Shown piece by piece: positions 23,172 to 34,589 of a stretch of DNA of 64,000 bases. A model generated the notes under the pieces. That model was given only the letters and a program-made list of their open reading frames with translations, was not told where the DNA came from and did not search any database. How positions within the stretch are numbered: the stretch's first letter is position 1; every line of letters starts with the position of its first letter. The stretch spans positions 11,105,501 to 11,169,500 of the forward strand of contig NC_091966.1 in assembly GCF_036711975.1 (NCBI RefSeq), in the 5' to 3' direction. The stretch comes from Onthophagus taurus. Lineage: Eukaryota > Arthropoda > Insecta > Coleoptera > Scarabaeidae. Position numbers and translations under genes: made by a program.

Positions 23172-24136
23172 TCATTTTTTTAAAAGGCCTTCCTTATCCG
23201 GAATAATAACCTCATACTTTTCGTTATTTTCTAAATTCCAAATTGTTCCATTTTTTGCATCACCAATTAATTTAACAACATTTTCAGCTACAAATGGCGC
23301 TCTAAAAAAAATCATTATATATAATTTAAAAACATTTAAACCAAGTCTTACTCTTGCATTCCTTTCATTACAGCCATATAACCTTTCATAGCATCTGAAT
23401 ACTTTTCAACTGAATTATTTGGTGTTTTATCAAATAAATCTTGTAATAAAGCTGTTGCGGTTGGTCCAGGGCAAATCGTAAGTATTTTAATATTTTCGTT
23501 ATTTAATTGTGATAAAGATCTACTCAATCCTATTATTGCGTGTTTAGTAGCGGTATAAATTGGTAATCCTCCGAATGGTTCTATACCGAAAATTGATGAG
23601 ACATTAACAATTACTCCCTCTGATGATGATTTATATTTTGGAATGTATTCATCCATTGCTAATAAACAACCATGTATCGTACCTTTCTACAAAATAATAA
23701 TTATTTTAGTGTATTATAATTAAACGATTTATGTGTTTACAATGTTAATATCAATTTCTTTTTCCCAAATCGCATCATTCATTATTCCAGCATTATTTAT
23801 CAGTATATCAAAACTTTTAAAAGTTTCCACAGTTTTCTTCATTCCATTTTCGAGTTCATTTTTGTTAGTAACATCGACTTGAACAAAAATAACCTTATTA
23901 TCTCCATATTCTTTAGATAATTCCTCAACAACTTTCTCTCCACGTTTTGGATCTAAATCAGCGATTGTGACACCCTAATATGTATATAAAATAAAGATAA
24001 TTAATTATAACAAATTAAATATTCTTCATTAATATTTCCTTACCTTTGCAGAGTTTTTTAATAACTCTTTTACATAACATAATCCAATTCCATTTGCACC
24101 CCCTGTTACAAACGCCACTTTATCTTTCACAAACAT
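23172..24136 (-). CDS. SDR3: 15-PGDH-like short-chain dehydrogenase
   Basis: Four exons: 24136-24044, 23974-23741, 23686-23352 and 23301-23172, encoding 263 aa. It begins MFVKDKVAFVTGGANGIG. Asp37 (IADLD) points to NAD. NNAG, Ser140 (NVSSIFG), Tyr153/Lys157 (YTATK) and CPGPT are all present. Exon sizes 93/234/335 match SDR2 exactly. It is very close to SDR2 and SDR4, and all three lack the internal phase-1 intron of SDR1/SDR9. The tail ends EGLLKK. A TCAGTT initiator-like site lies on the minus strand about 40 bases before the ATG. Confidence 0.92.
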
Positions 24137-24191
24137 TTTAATACAATTGAATCTAATTGTAAATGTGTTCTAACTGAATTTGATTTTAAAT

Positions 24192-24202
24192 TTGCAAGTA
24201 AT
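24192..24202. promoter_or_regulatory. TTGCAAGTAAT box upstream of SDR3
   Basis: 56 bases upstream of the SDR3 start. It continues GAAAGTTAA and is followed by TACGATTAGTTGTTAAATA near 24227, which is also present upstream of SDR4. The conserved flank therefore spans about 60 bases between these two genes. Confidence 0.4.
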
Positions 24203-24394
24203 GAAAGTTAAGGTCGAGATATTCTGCTACGATTAGTTGTTAAATAAAATTGTAGTAACAAAATCAACAGTGTTATCACTCTTTCTCTTATCTGACATAA
24301 ATAACGAAGTTATCACATTCTAAAATATAATTTTGCTTTATTCAAACATTGATTAAAGGACATAAATTATTATGTTTTATAAATTTATTATAAA

Positions 24395-25362
24395 TTATTT
24401 TTTTAAGAGATCTTCTTTATCCGGAATAATAACTTCAAACACTTTGTTTTCCTCAATATTCCAAATTGTTCCAGTTTTTGCTACTTCCATCAAACGTATT
24501 ACATTTTCAGCTACAAATGATGGCCTAAAAATTATTATAGTTAATTGATCAAAATTTTACCACATAAATTTATTTTATTTACTCTTGAAATCCTTTCATT
24601 ACTTTTCTATAATGATCAATAGCATGAACATATTTCTCCAAGGAATTGTTTGGCGTTTTAAAAATTAAATCTTTTAATAAAGCCGTTGTAGTTGGACCAG
24701 GACAAATTGTAATTATTTTTATATTCTCTTTATCTAAAGGTGGTTGTGTCAACGATCTGCTCAATCCTATTACTGCATGTTTAGTTGCTGTATATATAGG
24801 TAACCCTCCGAAAGGTTCTATACCAAAAATTGATGAGATATTAATGATTACTCCTTCTGAGGATGTTTTATATTTTGGAATGAATTCATCCATTGCTAAT
24901 AAACAACCATATATGGTTCCTTTCTATAAGAAATTAAATATATTTTACTTTAATAAAGAAAAATATTTTATATTTACGATGTTAATATCAATTTGTTTTT
25001 CCCAAATCGCATCATTCATTACTCCAGCGTTATTTATCATTATATCAAAATTTTTGAAAATTTCCACTGTTTTTTTCATTCCATCTTCAACTTCTTTTTT
25101 ATTAGTAACATCTAATTTAACAAAAATGACCCTATTATTCCCATATTCTTTAGATAATTCATCAACAACTTCCTCTCCTCGTTTTGGATCTAAATCACCT
25201 ATTGTAACACCCTAAAATTTACAAAGAAGAAATCAAATACAATAAATTAACTAAATCCTTTAAAATTACCTTTGCAGAGTTTTTTAATAACTCTTTTACA
25301 TAACATAAACCAATTCCATTCGCGCCACCAGTCACCATAGCCACTTTACCTTTAACATACAT
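24395..25362 (-). CDS. SDR4: 15-PGDH-like short-chain dehydrogenase
   Basis: Four exons: 25362-25270, 25211-24978, 24923-24583 and 24524-24395, encoding 265 aa. It starts MYVKGKVAMVTGGA and keeps TGxxxGxG, Asp37, NNAG, Ser140 (NISSIFG), Tyr153/Lys157 (YTATK) and CPGPT. Exon 3 is 341 bases, because two codons are inserted in SLTQPPLDKENIK, an indel shared with the SDR5 pseudogene and not with SDR2/3. It lies tandem to SDR3 with about 260 bases between stop and upstream start. It probably oxidises a small hydrophobic alcohol with NAD; the substrate is not predictable. Confidence 0.92.
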
Positions 25363-25450
25363 TTTCACTAAAGTATTGTTGTGTTAAGGAAAATTAATGT
25401 TTATAAAGTGTATTTTAATTAAATTTTGCTATCCTTAAATAGGTTTAAAG

Positions 25451-25461
25451 TTGCAAGTAAT
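25451..25461. promoter_or_regulatory. TTGCAAGTAAT box upstream of SDR4
   Basis: 89 bases upstream of the SDR4 start. It continues GAAGGTTAA, and TTACGATTAGTTGTTAAATA follows near 25487, as in SDR3. Confidence 0.4.
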
Positions 25462-25639
25462 GAAGGTTAAACTAAAGTCATTTTATTACGATTAGTTGTT
25501 AAATATAAACGAACTAGTAAAGTCGACACTCTTATATACACAACATATCAGATAAGGAAAAAATGCTTTTATCTGTGTATAATAACATAGTTAACTAACA
25601 TGTTAGATTTATGTTTACATAAATTATTGCAAATTATTA

Positions 25640-26325
25640 TTATCTTTTCAAGAGTTTCAAAAACTTTGCTTTCCTCTATACTCCAAATTGTTCCAGATTT
25701 TGCTACGTATCACTTTTCAGCTACAAATGAGTCTCTACATATATTTTTATAGAATAAGTACATAAATTTAAGTTTAAAATTAAGTTTCATTAAGTCACTT
25801 AAGTTTTCTTTATCTAAAGGTGGTTGTGTTAAAAATATAAAAATCTACTCAATCGTATTATTGCGTGTTTAGTTGCTAGATTCTACACCAAGAAGTGATG
25901 ACATATTAATAATTACTGCTTCTGAAGATGATTTATATTTTGGAATGAATTCATCCATAAAATAAACAACATACACGGTACCTTTTTATAAAAATAATTT
26001 TATAACACCTTAATAAAACAAATTTTTGTTTTTATTTACAATGTTAATATCAATTTTATTTTCCCAAATAAAATCATTCATTATTCCTGCGTTATTTATC
26101 ATTATGTCGAAATTCTTGAAAGTTTCCACTGTTTTTTTCATTCCATCTAACAAAAAAAATTATTCGTTGAAGTTTATATAAAGTGGTATTTACCTTCGAG
26201 TTCCTTTTTATTTGTAACATCAACCTTAACAGAAATAACTTTATTCATTCCATATTCCTTAGATAATTCTCTTACAACCTCTTCTCCGCGTTTTGTTCCA
26301 AATCAGCAATCCTAGAAATTAGCAA
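25640..26325 (-). pseudogene. SDR5 pseudogene, sister of SDR4
   Basis: Recognisable blocks on the minus strand. An exon-2-like block (about 26315-26194 and 26146-26037) reads IADL...GEEVVRELSKEYG...VTNKKELE and MKKTVETFKNFDI. An exon-3-like block (about 25990-25800) follows, then an exon-4-like block (about 25735-25648). The first exon with the NAD-binding TGxxxGxG is missing, and one base is lost early in exon 2. Exon 3 lacks the segment with the catalytic Tyr neighbourhood and the CPGPT end. The exon-2 block is interrupted by a 48-base insert with perfect GT...TTAG ends in phase 1. It sits exactly where SDR1 and SDR9 have their extra intron. The two-codon insertion of SDR4 is also present. 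It is a decayed host gene, not a transposon. Confidence 0.8.
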
Positions 26326-29114
26326 TCTAAATAAATTAAATTGGTAACGTTTTTATACTTGTAATTTTATTATACCATGAATATATTTTTGTTCATTTAC
26401 TAAACTTAGTTTCTGTGTCGTCAATAATTATAATTATGAATAATTAACTTATGAAGTTAAATACGTTATCGATAAACCTATAAATAAGATATCTTATAAA
26501 GTTTTTGAAAAGTAAACTATTGAAAGATATGACAAAAAAGGAAGAATATGATAATAAAAGATACGTTAGAACGTTTCAACATTTTCTCATGTTGCGTTTT
26601 CAACGATTATGTAGCAAAATCTCTAGCTTCCAGATTTTTTTTGTGAAAAAACATAAATAGTAGTGGTTATTTACCGATACAAGAATCTCCTCCTGTAACC
26701 CCAAGATCAAAGTGACACATCGTAAACATTAGGCAGCAAATAGAAGTGAAGATTAACTTGTATGCATTGATTCTAACATGACCTTGACTTTGAAACCTTA
26801 AAATCATTCCAGGTCAAGATCATACCACATAACATCCACCTTAAGATTCCAGAAGATGGATCGTCCATCGGTAAATAGAAGTTAAGATCTCACATCAGTT
26901 GTAGTAAATGATCTTCAAATCAAGGATTTTACCTGCGTATTAGAATATATAGAATATATATTATTATGAGAATATTGCTTTGCATTTCTGGTTACAAAAG
27001 TATTATCAGATAAAATAACTCTTACCACCAGGCTCTATCGGCATATCTTTCAATAATAACAACGACTTCACACCTTTTGCTGGATATCTGGTTATTATTC
27101 AGGTTACCAAACCCGGGTATTAATGAATATCACTATGAAGTAGAATGCTATGTTCTTTATATCCCTTATTAGAAAAGTTATGATACGATATGTGCAAAGA
27201 CAGGTAGAACAGCTAGAAGACTGATGCACTGCAAGTTTCACGTAGATTTAGATTTCTGTAATCCACAGTGTCTGGCTGGAGAATGACAAGCCTCAAATTC
27301 TCTTTTGGCCGGTTCTGGAGCTATGCAGACTGCTTCCGGTTTGAGTGACGCAAAGTTTCCTAAACAAAGAAACCTACTGTCACATCACATTTATCGCAAA
27401 AATCACGATGTGAGGTGGATTAAAACGACTACAATATTATTTTGAACGTTGCTGCCACATTTTTTCGTTTTATGTGCACATGATTGTAGCCCTTATTCGC
27501 GATATGACTTTTAATCCTTATGGTTATGAAGTTTAGGCTCTTCAAGTGGTTTTGAATTCAATTGCCTTTATTAGAACCGTTTATTGTAGTAGTCGCAAAG
27601 TTTATTGGAACGTGAATTAAATACCAGCATCAACTCAACATCAACTCAATGATCAAACTCAGCACCCAATAAGCAGAACAGTTTCGAATCCCATGACTTA
27701 TCATAGCCAGCATATTTTCTATCGCCATTAAGGATGTCCATCATATGACTTCTACTATCACCATCCCATTATTGCATTTCATGTAATAGCCAAGCCGTAG
27801 ACTCGTAATTTATCACCAAGCACCAAATAATAAGTCATTGGAGCTGACATTGATTTAATTATACTTCATTCGATCCACATTGTAGTCTTAGGTTGTCGTC
27901 TAAACTGCGTTCTAGTATTAACTGGTTAGAGTTTATAATATTTACATCAGAATAACAGATTTCTAGTACTAGGTATTGAGTTCTGTAATTTTATTTCTGA
28001 TGCTAAAATTGATTTACTGCTTACAATATCCGCCCAAACATTTATTTATAGTTTTTATAACATCATGGGTGTCTCTCCATATTAGCGTACCTGCTCAATC
28101 CTCTATTCTTAAGGTGTATATACCGTGTGTGTGTGATCGTGAAAGTATTGATTAGGAAATCAGACATGTTGAAGAAAATGTTGTGTCCAAAGATTATGAT
28201 TTTACATATTTAGCAACCTTTATCTGACTCGCTTCTGTTGTATAAACACAAAGTTCAGCACATTTCAGTGAAAGCTATTCGAACATTTATGTATTCCACA
28301 TTAGACAACGTTCAAATTCTGAATCCCACGCTTGTTAGCGATCATCAAAGGATTCGTTAAGTTGTCCCGAGTCACTTGTTGCAACGAACTTGCTGGTAAT
28401 GATGAAAAAATACACTTGACCCCCTAAAGCTATGCCATTGAAGCTTAAAACGAATGAAACTTTAAAATATGGATATCGTCTGTGTTCAAATCTATATTTA
28501 TTTCGATTATTACAATGTCCCTCACACAGAACGTCCCGCTTTTTAGAAATTTTCACCGAACTATAATAAACTTTTGTTTTCAGCATTTCTATGTCAATTA
28601 CTGTTACTGTGGTGCAACTTTATTTTACATTATTTTAATAAATATATTTAATCCAAGGAGATCGATTGTATTTAATAAACCTGTAAATAACAGATTGTAG
28701 TAAATTTTACACTTTGCAAAAATATGGTCTTATCTTAGCTCTGCTTTTCTATAAATAAAAAAGATCAAAATCTTGCGATTATTTAAAACCGTATATTTTT
28801 CCATTCAATTTAAGAATTAATATAATTGTTGCCTTACAATTTATCATAATTTTTAACGTCTACTTAATTTATTATTTAGGTATAGCAATAACGACTTTAT
28901 AAAATTTTACATTAATCAATCGTTTTGTGTTCTACGTCGCTTCCTTAAAGTTCAATTACGAAAGTGTCACCCACCATATTTAAATAAAAAAGAATCTCTT
29001 TGAAAGATAACAGCAAAAGAGTCGTCCTTGAAGTGATAAAACAAAACTGATTGTAATTTAATATAACTACACAGTTTACGACTTTCAGTATATGTTTGAA
29101 CTGTAGTTAACAGA
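26326..29114. other. Long spacer between SDR5 pseudogene and SDR6
   Basis: 2.8 kb without a convincing gene. Around 26770-26825 there are TGACCTTGAC and GGTCAAGATCAT, inverted AGGTCA-like half-sites. Open frames near 28335-28700 on both strands carry no recognisable motif and I do not support them. Scattered moderately GC-rich stretches (27240-27440) may be old repeats. Confidence 0.4.
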
Positions 29115-30135
29115 ATGTCTATCGAAAATAAGGTTGCTCTTATCACCGGAGGTGCTTCTGGAATTGGATTAGAAATTACAAAAGCATTATTGAAGCATAA
29201 TGCAAAAGTAACGTTTTTATACAATTTGAAAGATATTGAAAGTTATCAACGGTACAAGTTTTTAGGGTGTGGTTATTGCTGATATCAACGATAAAAGTGG
29301 GGAAGCAATTACTAAACAATTAAATGAAGAATTCGGATTGGGAAAAATAATTTTTGTGAAAACAAACGTTGCCGATAAAGATCAATTTGAAAATGCAATG
29401 AAAAAAACTGTTGATTTTTTTAAACAGTTTGATATTTTAGTAAATAATGCTGGAATATTCAATGATAACTTATACGAAAAGGAAATTTCAATTAACTTGG
29501 TTAAGATTGTATAATTATGTAAATAATAAATGAATTTATAAGTATTTTTTAGATTGGAGTAATCCATGGGTGTCGATTAGCAATGGATACATACTTAAAA
29601 AAGTATAAATCCTCTCCAGAAGGATTAATTATTAACATTGCGTCAATACTTGGTTTGGAACATTCAGAAATGACACCCATTTACACAGCAACTAAACATG
29701 CTATAGTTGGTTTGAGCAAATCCCTTGCAACACCAATGCATTACGAAGCGACAAAAATTAAGATAATAACAATATGTCCAGGATATACGAACACATCTAT
29801 GATGATAACAACGGATGATCTCTTTTTTAATACCCGATGTTGTAGTGTTGGACGCACGTTTAGTCAAAACCTCGTCGTACAAACGTAAGAATGATACGAA
29901 TCAGTTACATAAAACTTTTAGGTAATTCCCTAATTTAGTTTTTAACATTAACATTAATTGTTGTAGTGTAGATAATATGGGTAAAGTAATAGCTCCAATT
30001 ATCAACGAAAGTGAAAATGGATCTATTTGGATTGTTGATGGTGATAATGTTTCATCAGTTTATATACCGGAAATTAAGGAATTAAAGAAAATGAAAGTAT
30101 TTTGCAATGAAATTGGTGGATTCAAAAATAACTGA
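29115..30135 (+). CDS. SDR6: 15-PGDH-like short-chain dehydrogenase
   Basis: Four exons: 29115-29207, 29266-29499, 29553-29884 and 29967-30135, encoding 275 aa. It begins MSIENKVALITGGASGIG. Asp37 (IADIND) points to NAD. NNAG (91-94), Ser140 (NIASILG), Tyr153/Lys157 (YTATK) and CPGYT are present. It belongs with SDR7 and SDR8 (shared NVADKDxFENAMKKTV, AMDTYLK and SENGSIWIVDGDNVSSVYIP). It differs at the end of exon 3 (shorter, QNLVVQT) and has an extended C-terminus (KVFCNEIGGFKNN) about ten residues beyond its sisters. It lacks the internal phase-1 intron. Confidence 0.92.
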
Positions 30136-30339
30136 TATCGATATTCTTTAAAATATTATATAATTGTGTTTAAATAACAAAGCTGTAAGTTTTGTGATTA
30201 AAAGATTATTTTAAATTTAATTAATATGTTTAAATTTTATTTTGTCTAAGTATTGACTTTTTTACAAGGGATGTGTGATTTTAAAACATTAGTAGACACA
30301 AATCGTATCAGCCTGAAATAATGCCAAATCCATAATTTA

Positions 30340-31640
30340 TTGCTGGAACTTATTTGTTTCCCGGAGATATTTTGAATATAATTGTTGAAAATACAAACAG
30401 AAGTACAACTCAAATGAAGGAAAAGTGTCTGTTCTGTTCCTATAGCTCTTTAGATGTAGATGTCCAACATTCTCTTCAGCGTTTTGGCGACCTGCCTTGA
30501 TTTCGTTTTCCAACAGGGTTATTTGTTTTGGGAATTTTTGCAAGTATACCTTCGTCCATTCTGTCAATGTGTCTTTAATATGTTACTTTATTGTCGTAAG
30601 TCATTGGTGTTTTCCATTGTACATCCACGCTGTCTTCTATGTTGATTCGGTTCTGCTTTATTTTTTCTGTTAATCAATTTTCATATAACTGTTTCAGCTT
30701 TCATCTTCCACTCTTGTCTTCAGAGACTCAATATTGAGTTTGTGTATATATTGTGGTTTTGGTTTTGATGTACGGGGATGTTTATTTTTATTTTGCAAAG
30801 TATCAATTTATGATTATGAGTATCATCTATGCTTGTGATGATATAATTTGACACACATTGTTGCTCCCTTGTATTTTACCACGGAATAAACAAAATAAGA
30901 ATATTTTGTTTGTCGCGGAGAACATTTTTAGCAAATCTCCATTGTCATTACCAGTGTCTTAGTCAATCTTTGGGTTGTATATTTTACGCTGCATTCTCAA
31001 TTCTGTCGTTTTATTACAATTTTATCATGTGTTCTGATCTTGTCGACGACTTTTTCTGCTTATAAAACTGCTTCGTCTTTACTTAGGTCTGGTGGAGTCA
31101 TCACAAGTGATGAGGAATGCTGCCAATTATTATAACTTCTTGGAGGTTTTTATTCTCATTGATTTGAATGGAATTAAGACATAGAATACCCAAACTTGCC
31201 TCAAAAAGTCATTTTTTTTTCTGCGAAAGCTCGTTATCTAGAATCTAATATCAGTAATTTTCCTCCCAAACTTTTGCAAGTGTCAGAATCTTGCTATCAG
31301 GGTTCGATAAGGTTTCCAAAAGTTAACATACTTTTTCCAAAAGGAAATTTAGCGCCGAACTTTACGAAATTGGATTCAATTCTTTTCTATAATTTATCCA
31401 TACCTATAACTAAGATGCATTATCTTCTTTTTAGACCTCTCTTTTGTTGTTCTCGGCTTTATACTCATTAAAAAGGATATGAGACGGTCAAATATCTGAA
31501 TTTCTTTCCACCTTCCTAGAATTTGATTTGTCGGATTCCAAAGTTCTGCAGATAGTTCATATTGCTCCATGAAAAGCATCTTATTTGTCATCACGGGAAC
31601 CAACACTATTTCCATTAATTTTATTTTCACTAGTTACTTT
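30340..31640 (-). mobile_element. RTE-like LINE relic, endonuclease to RT linker
   Basis: Minus-strand frames read NHKLILCKIKINIP near 30830 (compare SDHxLVxxKIxI at the end of the endonuclease), LNIESLKTRVEDES near 30730, and TEWTKVYLQKFPKQITLLEN near 30560. This order resembles the region between endonuclease and reverse transcriptase in RTE-type LINEs. Sequence up to 31640 on the same strand is weakly similar and may be the endonuclease. Many frame breaks are present, so the assignment is moderate. Confidence 0.4.
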
Positions 31641-32178
31641 TTCACCGACGCATAACATATATTTTTCCATTGTATTAATTGACAAGTTTTATTATTGTTG
31701 GTGTATCTTTACATATCTTAATAGAGTATTTCGAGCTATATAGATAACGTCATTAACAGAATGTTTATGTACTTTTAGACTTCAATTATTAATTAATTAG
31801 TACGATTACTTTGCACTAATCAACAAGTACCCAGTAATTAGCAGATCTAATTAAATTGTATTTTCAAATATTGTAATAAAATGGTTATTTCATTACGTAA
31901 TAATTGGATCAATAACTAATACAAATAATTTATCAGGAAACGATATTTTTACTTTTTATCTTTTATTACTAAGTATCTATATAACATAAATAATATACAT
32001 TTTTATTGCTATAAATTTTTTGATAAAGTAAAAATTATTTTATAAACAAAATTAAGTGATCAATTTAAATGATATAACCACTTAATACGAATGAAAAACG
32101 AATTAAAACAATTCAAATTACTACACCTAAATACATTTACTCTTTAGATTCTAAATGACGAGTCTAAATGATTTCTTC
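31641..32178. other. AT-rich spacer
   Basis: Downstream region of SDR7; nothing recognised. Confidence 0.45.
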
Positions 32179-33187
32179 TCAAATCGTTTTAATTTTCTTT
32201 AATTCTTGAATTGGTGGAATAAAAACTGATGCAACATTATCGCCATCAACAACCCAAATAGATCCATTTTCACCTTCAGTGATAATCGAAATCAATGCTT
32301 TACCTACATCATCCACACTAAAAGAAGTCAAAAATAAAACAACTAACTTAATCGGTGAAGTTTCTCTTTCGAATTTTGTAGAATTTTCTTTCTTTACCTT
32401 TGTAATTTTAATGAAGGCTGATCAATATATGCACGTAAAGCCTTATAACATCGATCATTAAAAAAATGTTCTTCTGGTAACGTTAAAATTGGGGTATTCG
32501 TAAATCCGGGACATATTGTAATTATTTTAACTTTTGTTGTTTCATAATGGAGTTGTGTTGAAAGTGATTTGGACAAACCAATGACTGCATGTTTAGTTGC
32601 GGTGTAAACTGGTAATGCTGGAGAACTTTGTAACCCCAGAACGGATGCAATGTTAATAATGATGCCTTCGGAAGAGGATTTATAGTCTTTTAAATATGTA
32701 TCCATAGCTAATCGACAACCATGAATTACACCGATCTAAAAAATATTAATTAATAATTGTATTATCAACGTGTTTATTCTTAATTATAAATATTAACCAA
32801 ATTAATTGAAATTTCCTTTTCGTATAAATTATCATGAAATATACCAGCGTTATTTACTAAAATATCAAAATGTTTAAAAGTTTCAACCGTCTTTTTCATT
32901 GCATTCTCAAATTGATCTTTATCAGCAACATTTGTTTTAATAAACATAACTTTTCCCTTTCCAAATTCTTCATTTAATTGTCTGGAAAGTTCTTCGCCTG
33001 TTTTGTCGTTTATGTCAGCAATGACCACACCCTATAGAATCAAAATTTAATTCAAAAATCTTTTAAATACCATAGTTTATTGTATTTTACTTACTTTAGC
33101 ATTATTCTTTAATAACGCTTTTGTAATCCCTAATCCAATCCCTGAAGCACCCCCGGTTACAAGAACAACTTTCTTTTCGACAGACAT
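32179..33187 (-). CDS. SDR7: 15-PGDH-like short-chain dehydrogenase
   Basis: Four exons on the minus strand: 33187-33095, 33031-32798, 32735-32398 and 32317-32179, encoding 267 aa. It starts MSVEKKVVLVTGGASGIG. Asp37 (VIADIND), NNAG, Ser140 (NIASVLG), Tyr153/Lys157 (YTATK) and CPGFT are present. The C-terminal part reads ENGSIWVVDGDNVASVFIPP and ends KIKTI. Exon sizes 93/234/338/139 are identical to SDR8, although the gene is inverted relative to it. Like SDR6 and SDR8, it lacks the internal phase-1 intron. Confidence 0.92.
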
Positions 33188-33499
33188 TCTGTTAGCAACA
33201 CATCAACTTGGTAACGTAAATCGTAATGTACACCAAGTTATAATCGGGCTTATTTTATCGCGTACTCAATTAATCATAAATCAGCTATGGAGACATTTGT
33301 TTATTAAAAAAATGAGACAAGACACTTATGTGAGATAAAATTACATAACATTATAAATGAAGGTTATTTAACCATTGCGAATTTTAAAATGCAATCGTTT
33401 AAATAATGTACAATTTCGGTTAATAGTGACTAAAATCCATGAAAATGCATTTAAAAAAAGGATAGTTACAAATTGGGGTAGGAAGTGTAAGTTCCCTAA
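33188..33499. other. SDR7 upstream spacer
   Basis: AT-rich. It should hold the SDR7 promoter; no core motif set is identified. Confidence 0.4.
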
Positions 33500-34070
33500 T
33501 AATAATTAAATAATTATCTAGGTCTATGGTTACTTCACTATACCTATTTGGTTCAACAAGGTCATCGTGCAGTTCTTGATTGGTTACATAACGATAAGCA
33601 TTGGTAATCTAAGAAATTTCTCTATTTATTTAATTAGTCTAAGAAATGCGTTGTTTTAACTACGTTGGATTAATTCATAGGATGGCTTAGAACTGATAAA
33701 CTAGCCTCTTTAATCACAGATTAAATTGGGAGCATCTACCAACTAAGTATGTTTGTCTACTTTTGAGTCTAACCTGCGAAACTTTGTGTCTAACATGATG
33801 CCTCCAGTTTAATATGCTATCAAGGTAAAGGCCGATATATTTTGTTGATTCTGCTTCAGGGTCATCCTGAAGTCAAAATTGATGTAGACCAATTTCTAGC
33901 TGTTAACCTAATTTTTCTTCTCCCTAGTCCATCTATGAATTTTGTTACTGCTACTTGTTGTTTTTCCATAGCTTTCATTTGAGTTGAGACTTTTACCAAG
34001 TATTTAAAATCCGTAGAAGGTATTCTTGAAAAATTGTTCCGTCGCATCCGTCTTCTGGTCGCTTATTAAA
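33500..34070 (-). mobile_element. Jockey-type LINE, C-terminal RT region
   Basis: The minus strand near 33840-33790 reads TKYIGLYLDSILNWRHHVRH, then VSQVRLKSRQTYLVGR, which corresponds to VKYLGxxLDSxLTWKxHI...KLRxxxMYWLxGR of Jockey LINEs. Further along it reads NQELHDDLVEPNRYSEVTI, the usual C-terminal end. Frames shift between blocks. Confidence 0.6.
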
Positions 34071-34589
34071 TAAGCTGGAATCCACCACCCCCGTGTTTTC
34101 TTGTCTACTTCCTCGTTGAGAATAACGGCTTTGGCACTACATGAAGTAGGATCGCCGCTGTTAGTTAACATGTGATGCCAAGATGGACAGAACGTGTTAG
34201 CTAATATTTGTGATGATACATATTTGTGATAATGCTTTGAGAATGCAAACCCAATCTGCCAAACAATTTTATTCTATGCAAAACCTTTATGAAGAACATG
34301 ACACATAATATAAGTTTTGAACTTTTCCGCCAAACAGTTGTTGGGTTGAAAAAAGATTTGGCTGAGTCGGCTATTTATACCAAGTGTTCATCGATAAAAG
34401 GTAAAGGACAATGATCAATTTATTAATGAGTGAAACTCCGCAGAAATTATTTCTTGCTGTTTCTAATAAGTGAAAATAATAAAAACGTTTTCAAAATTAC
34501 GTATCTACTCCTTCCATTCTTTAGACGTCCGGCGTCCTTGCAACTAACTGTTAATTGCAAGAACATAAGTTTATTACTTAAGACATGCA
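34071..34589. other. Intergenic, nothing recognised
   Basis: No frames or repeats that I can support. Confidence 0.4.

Noticed and set aside
24646-25215. 189-codon open frame on the plus strand
   Set aside because: It is antisense to exons 2 and 3 of SDR4, and its length comes from the low stop frequency opposite this coding sequence. It also runs across the intron.
25640-26325. SDR5 as a ninth working dehydrogenase
   Set aside because: The NAD-binding first exon is absent, part of the catalytic exon is deleted, and exon 2 has lost a base.
28335-28700. Frames on both strands in the SDR5-SDR6 spacer
   Set aside because: Mutually antisense, with no motif and no neighbouring exon.
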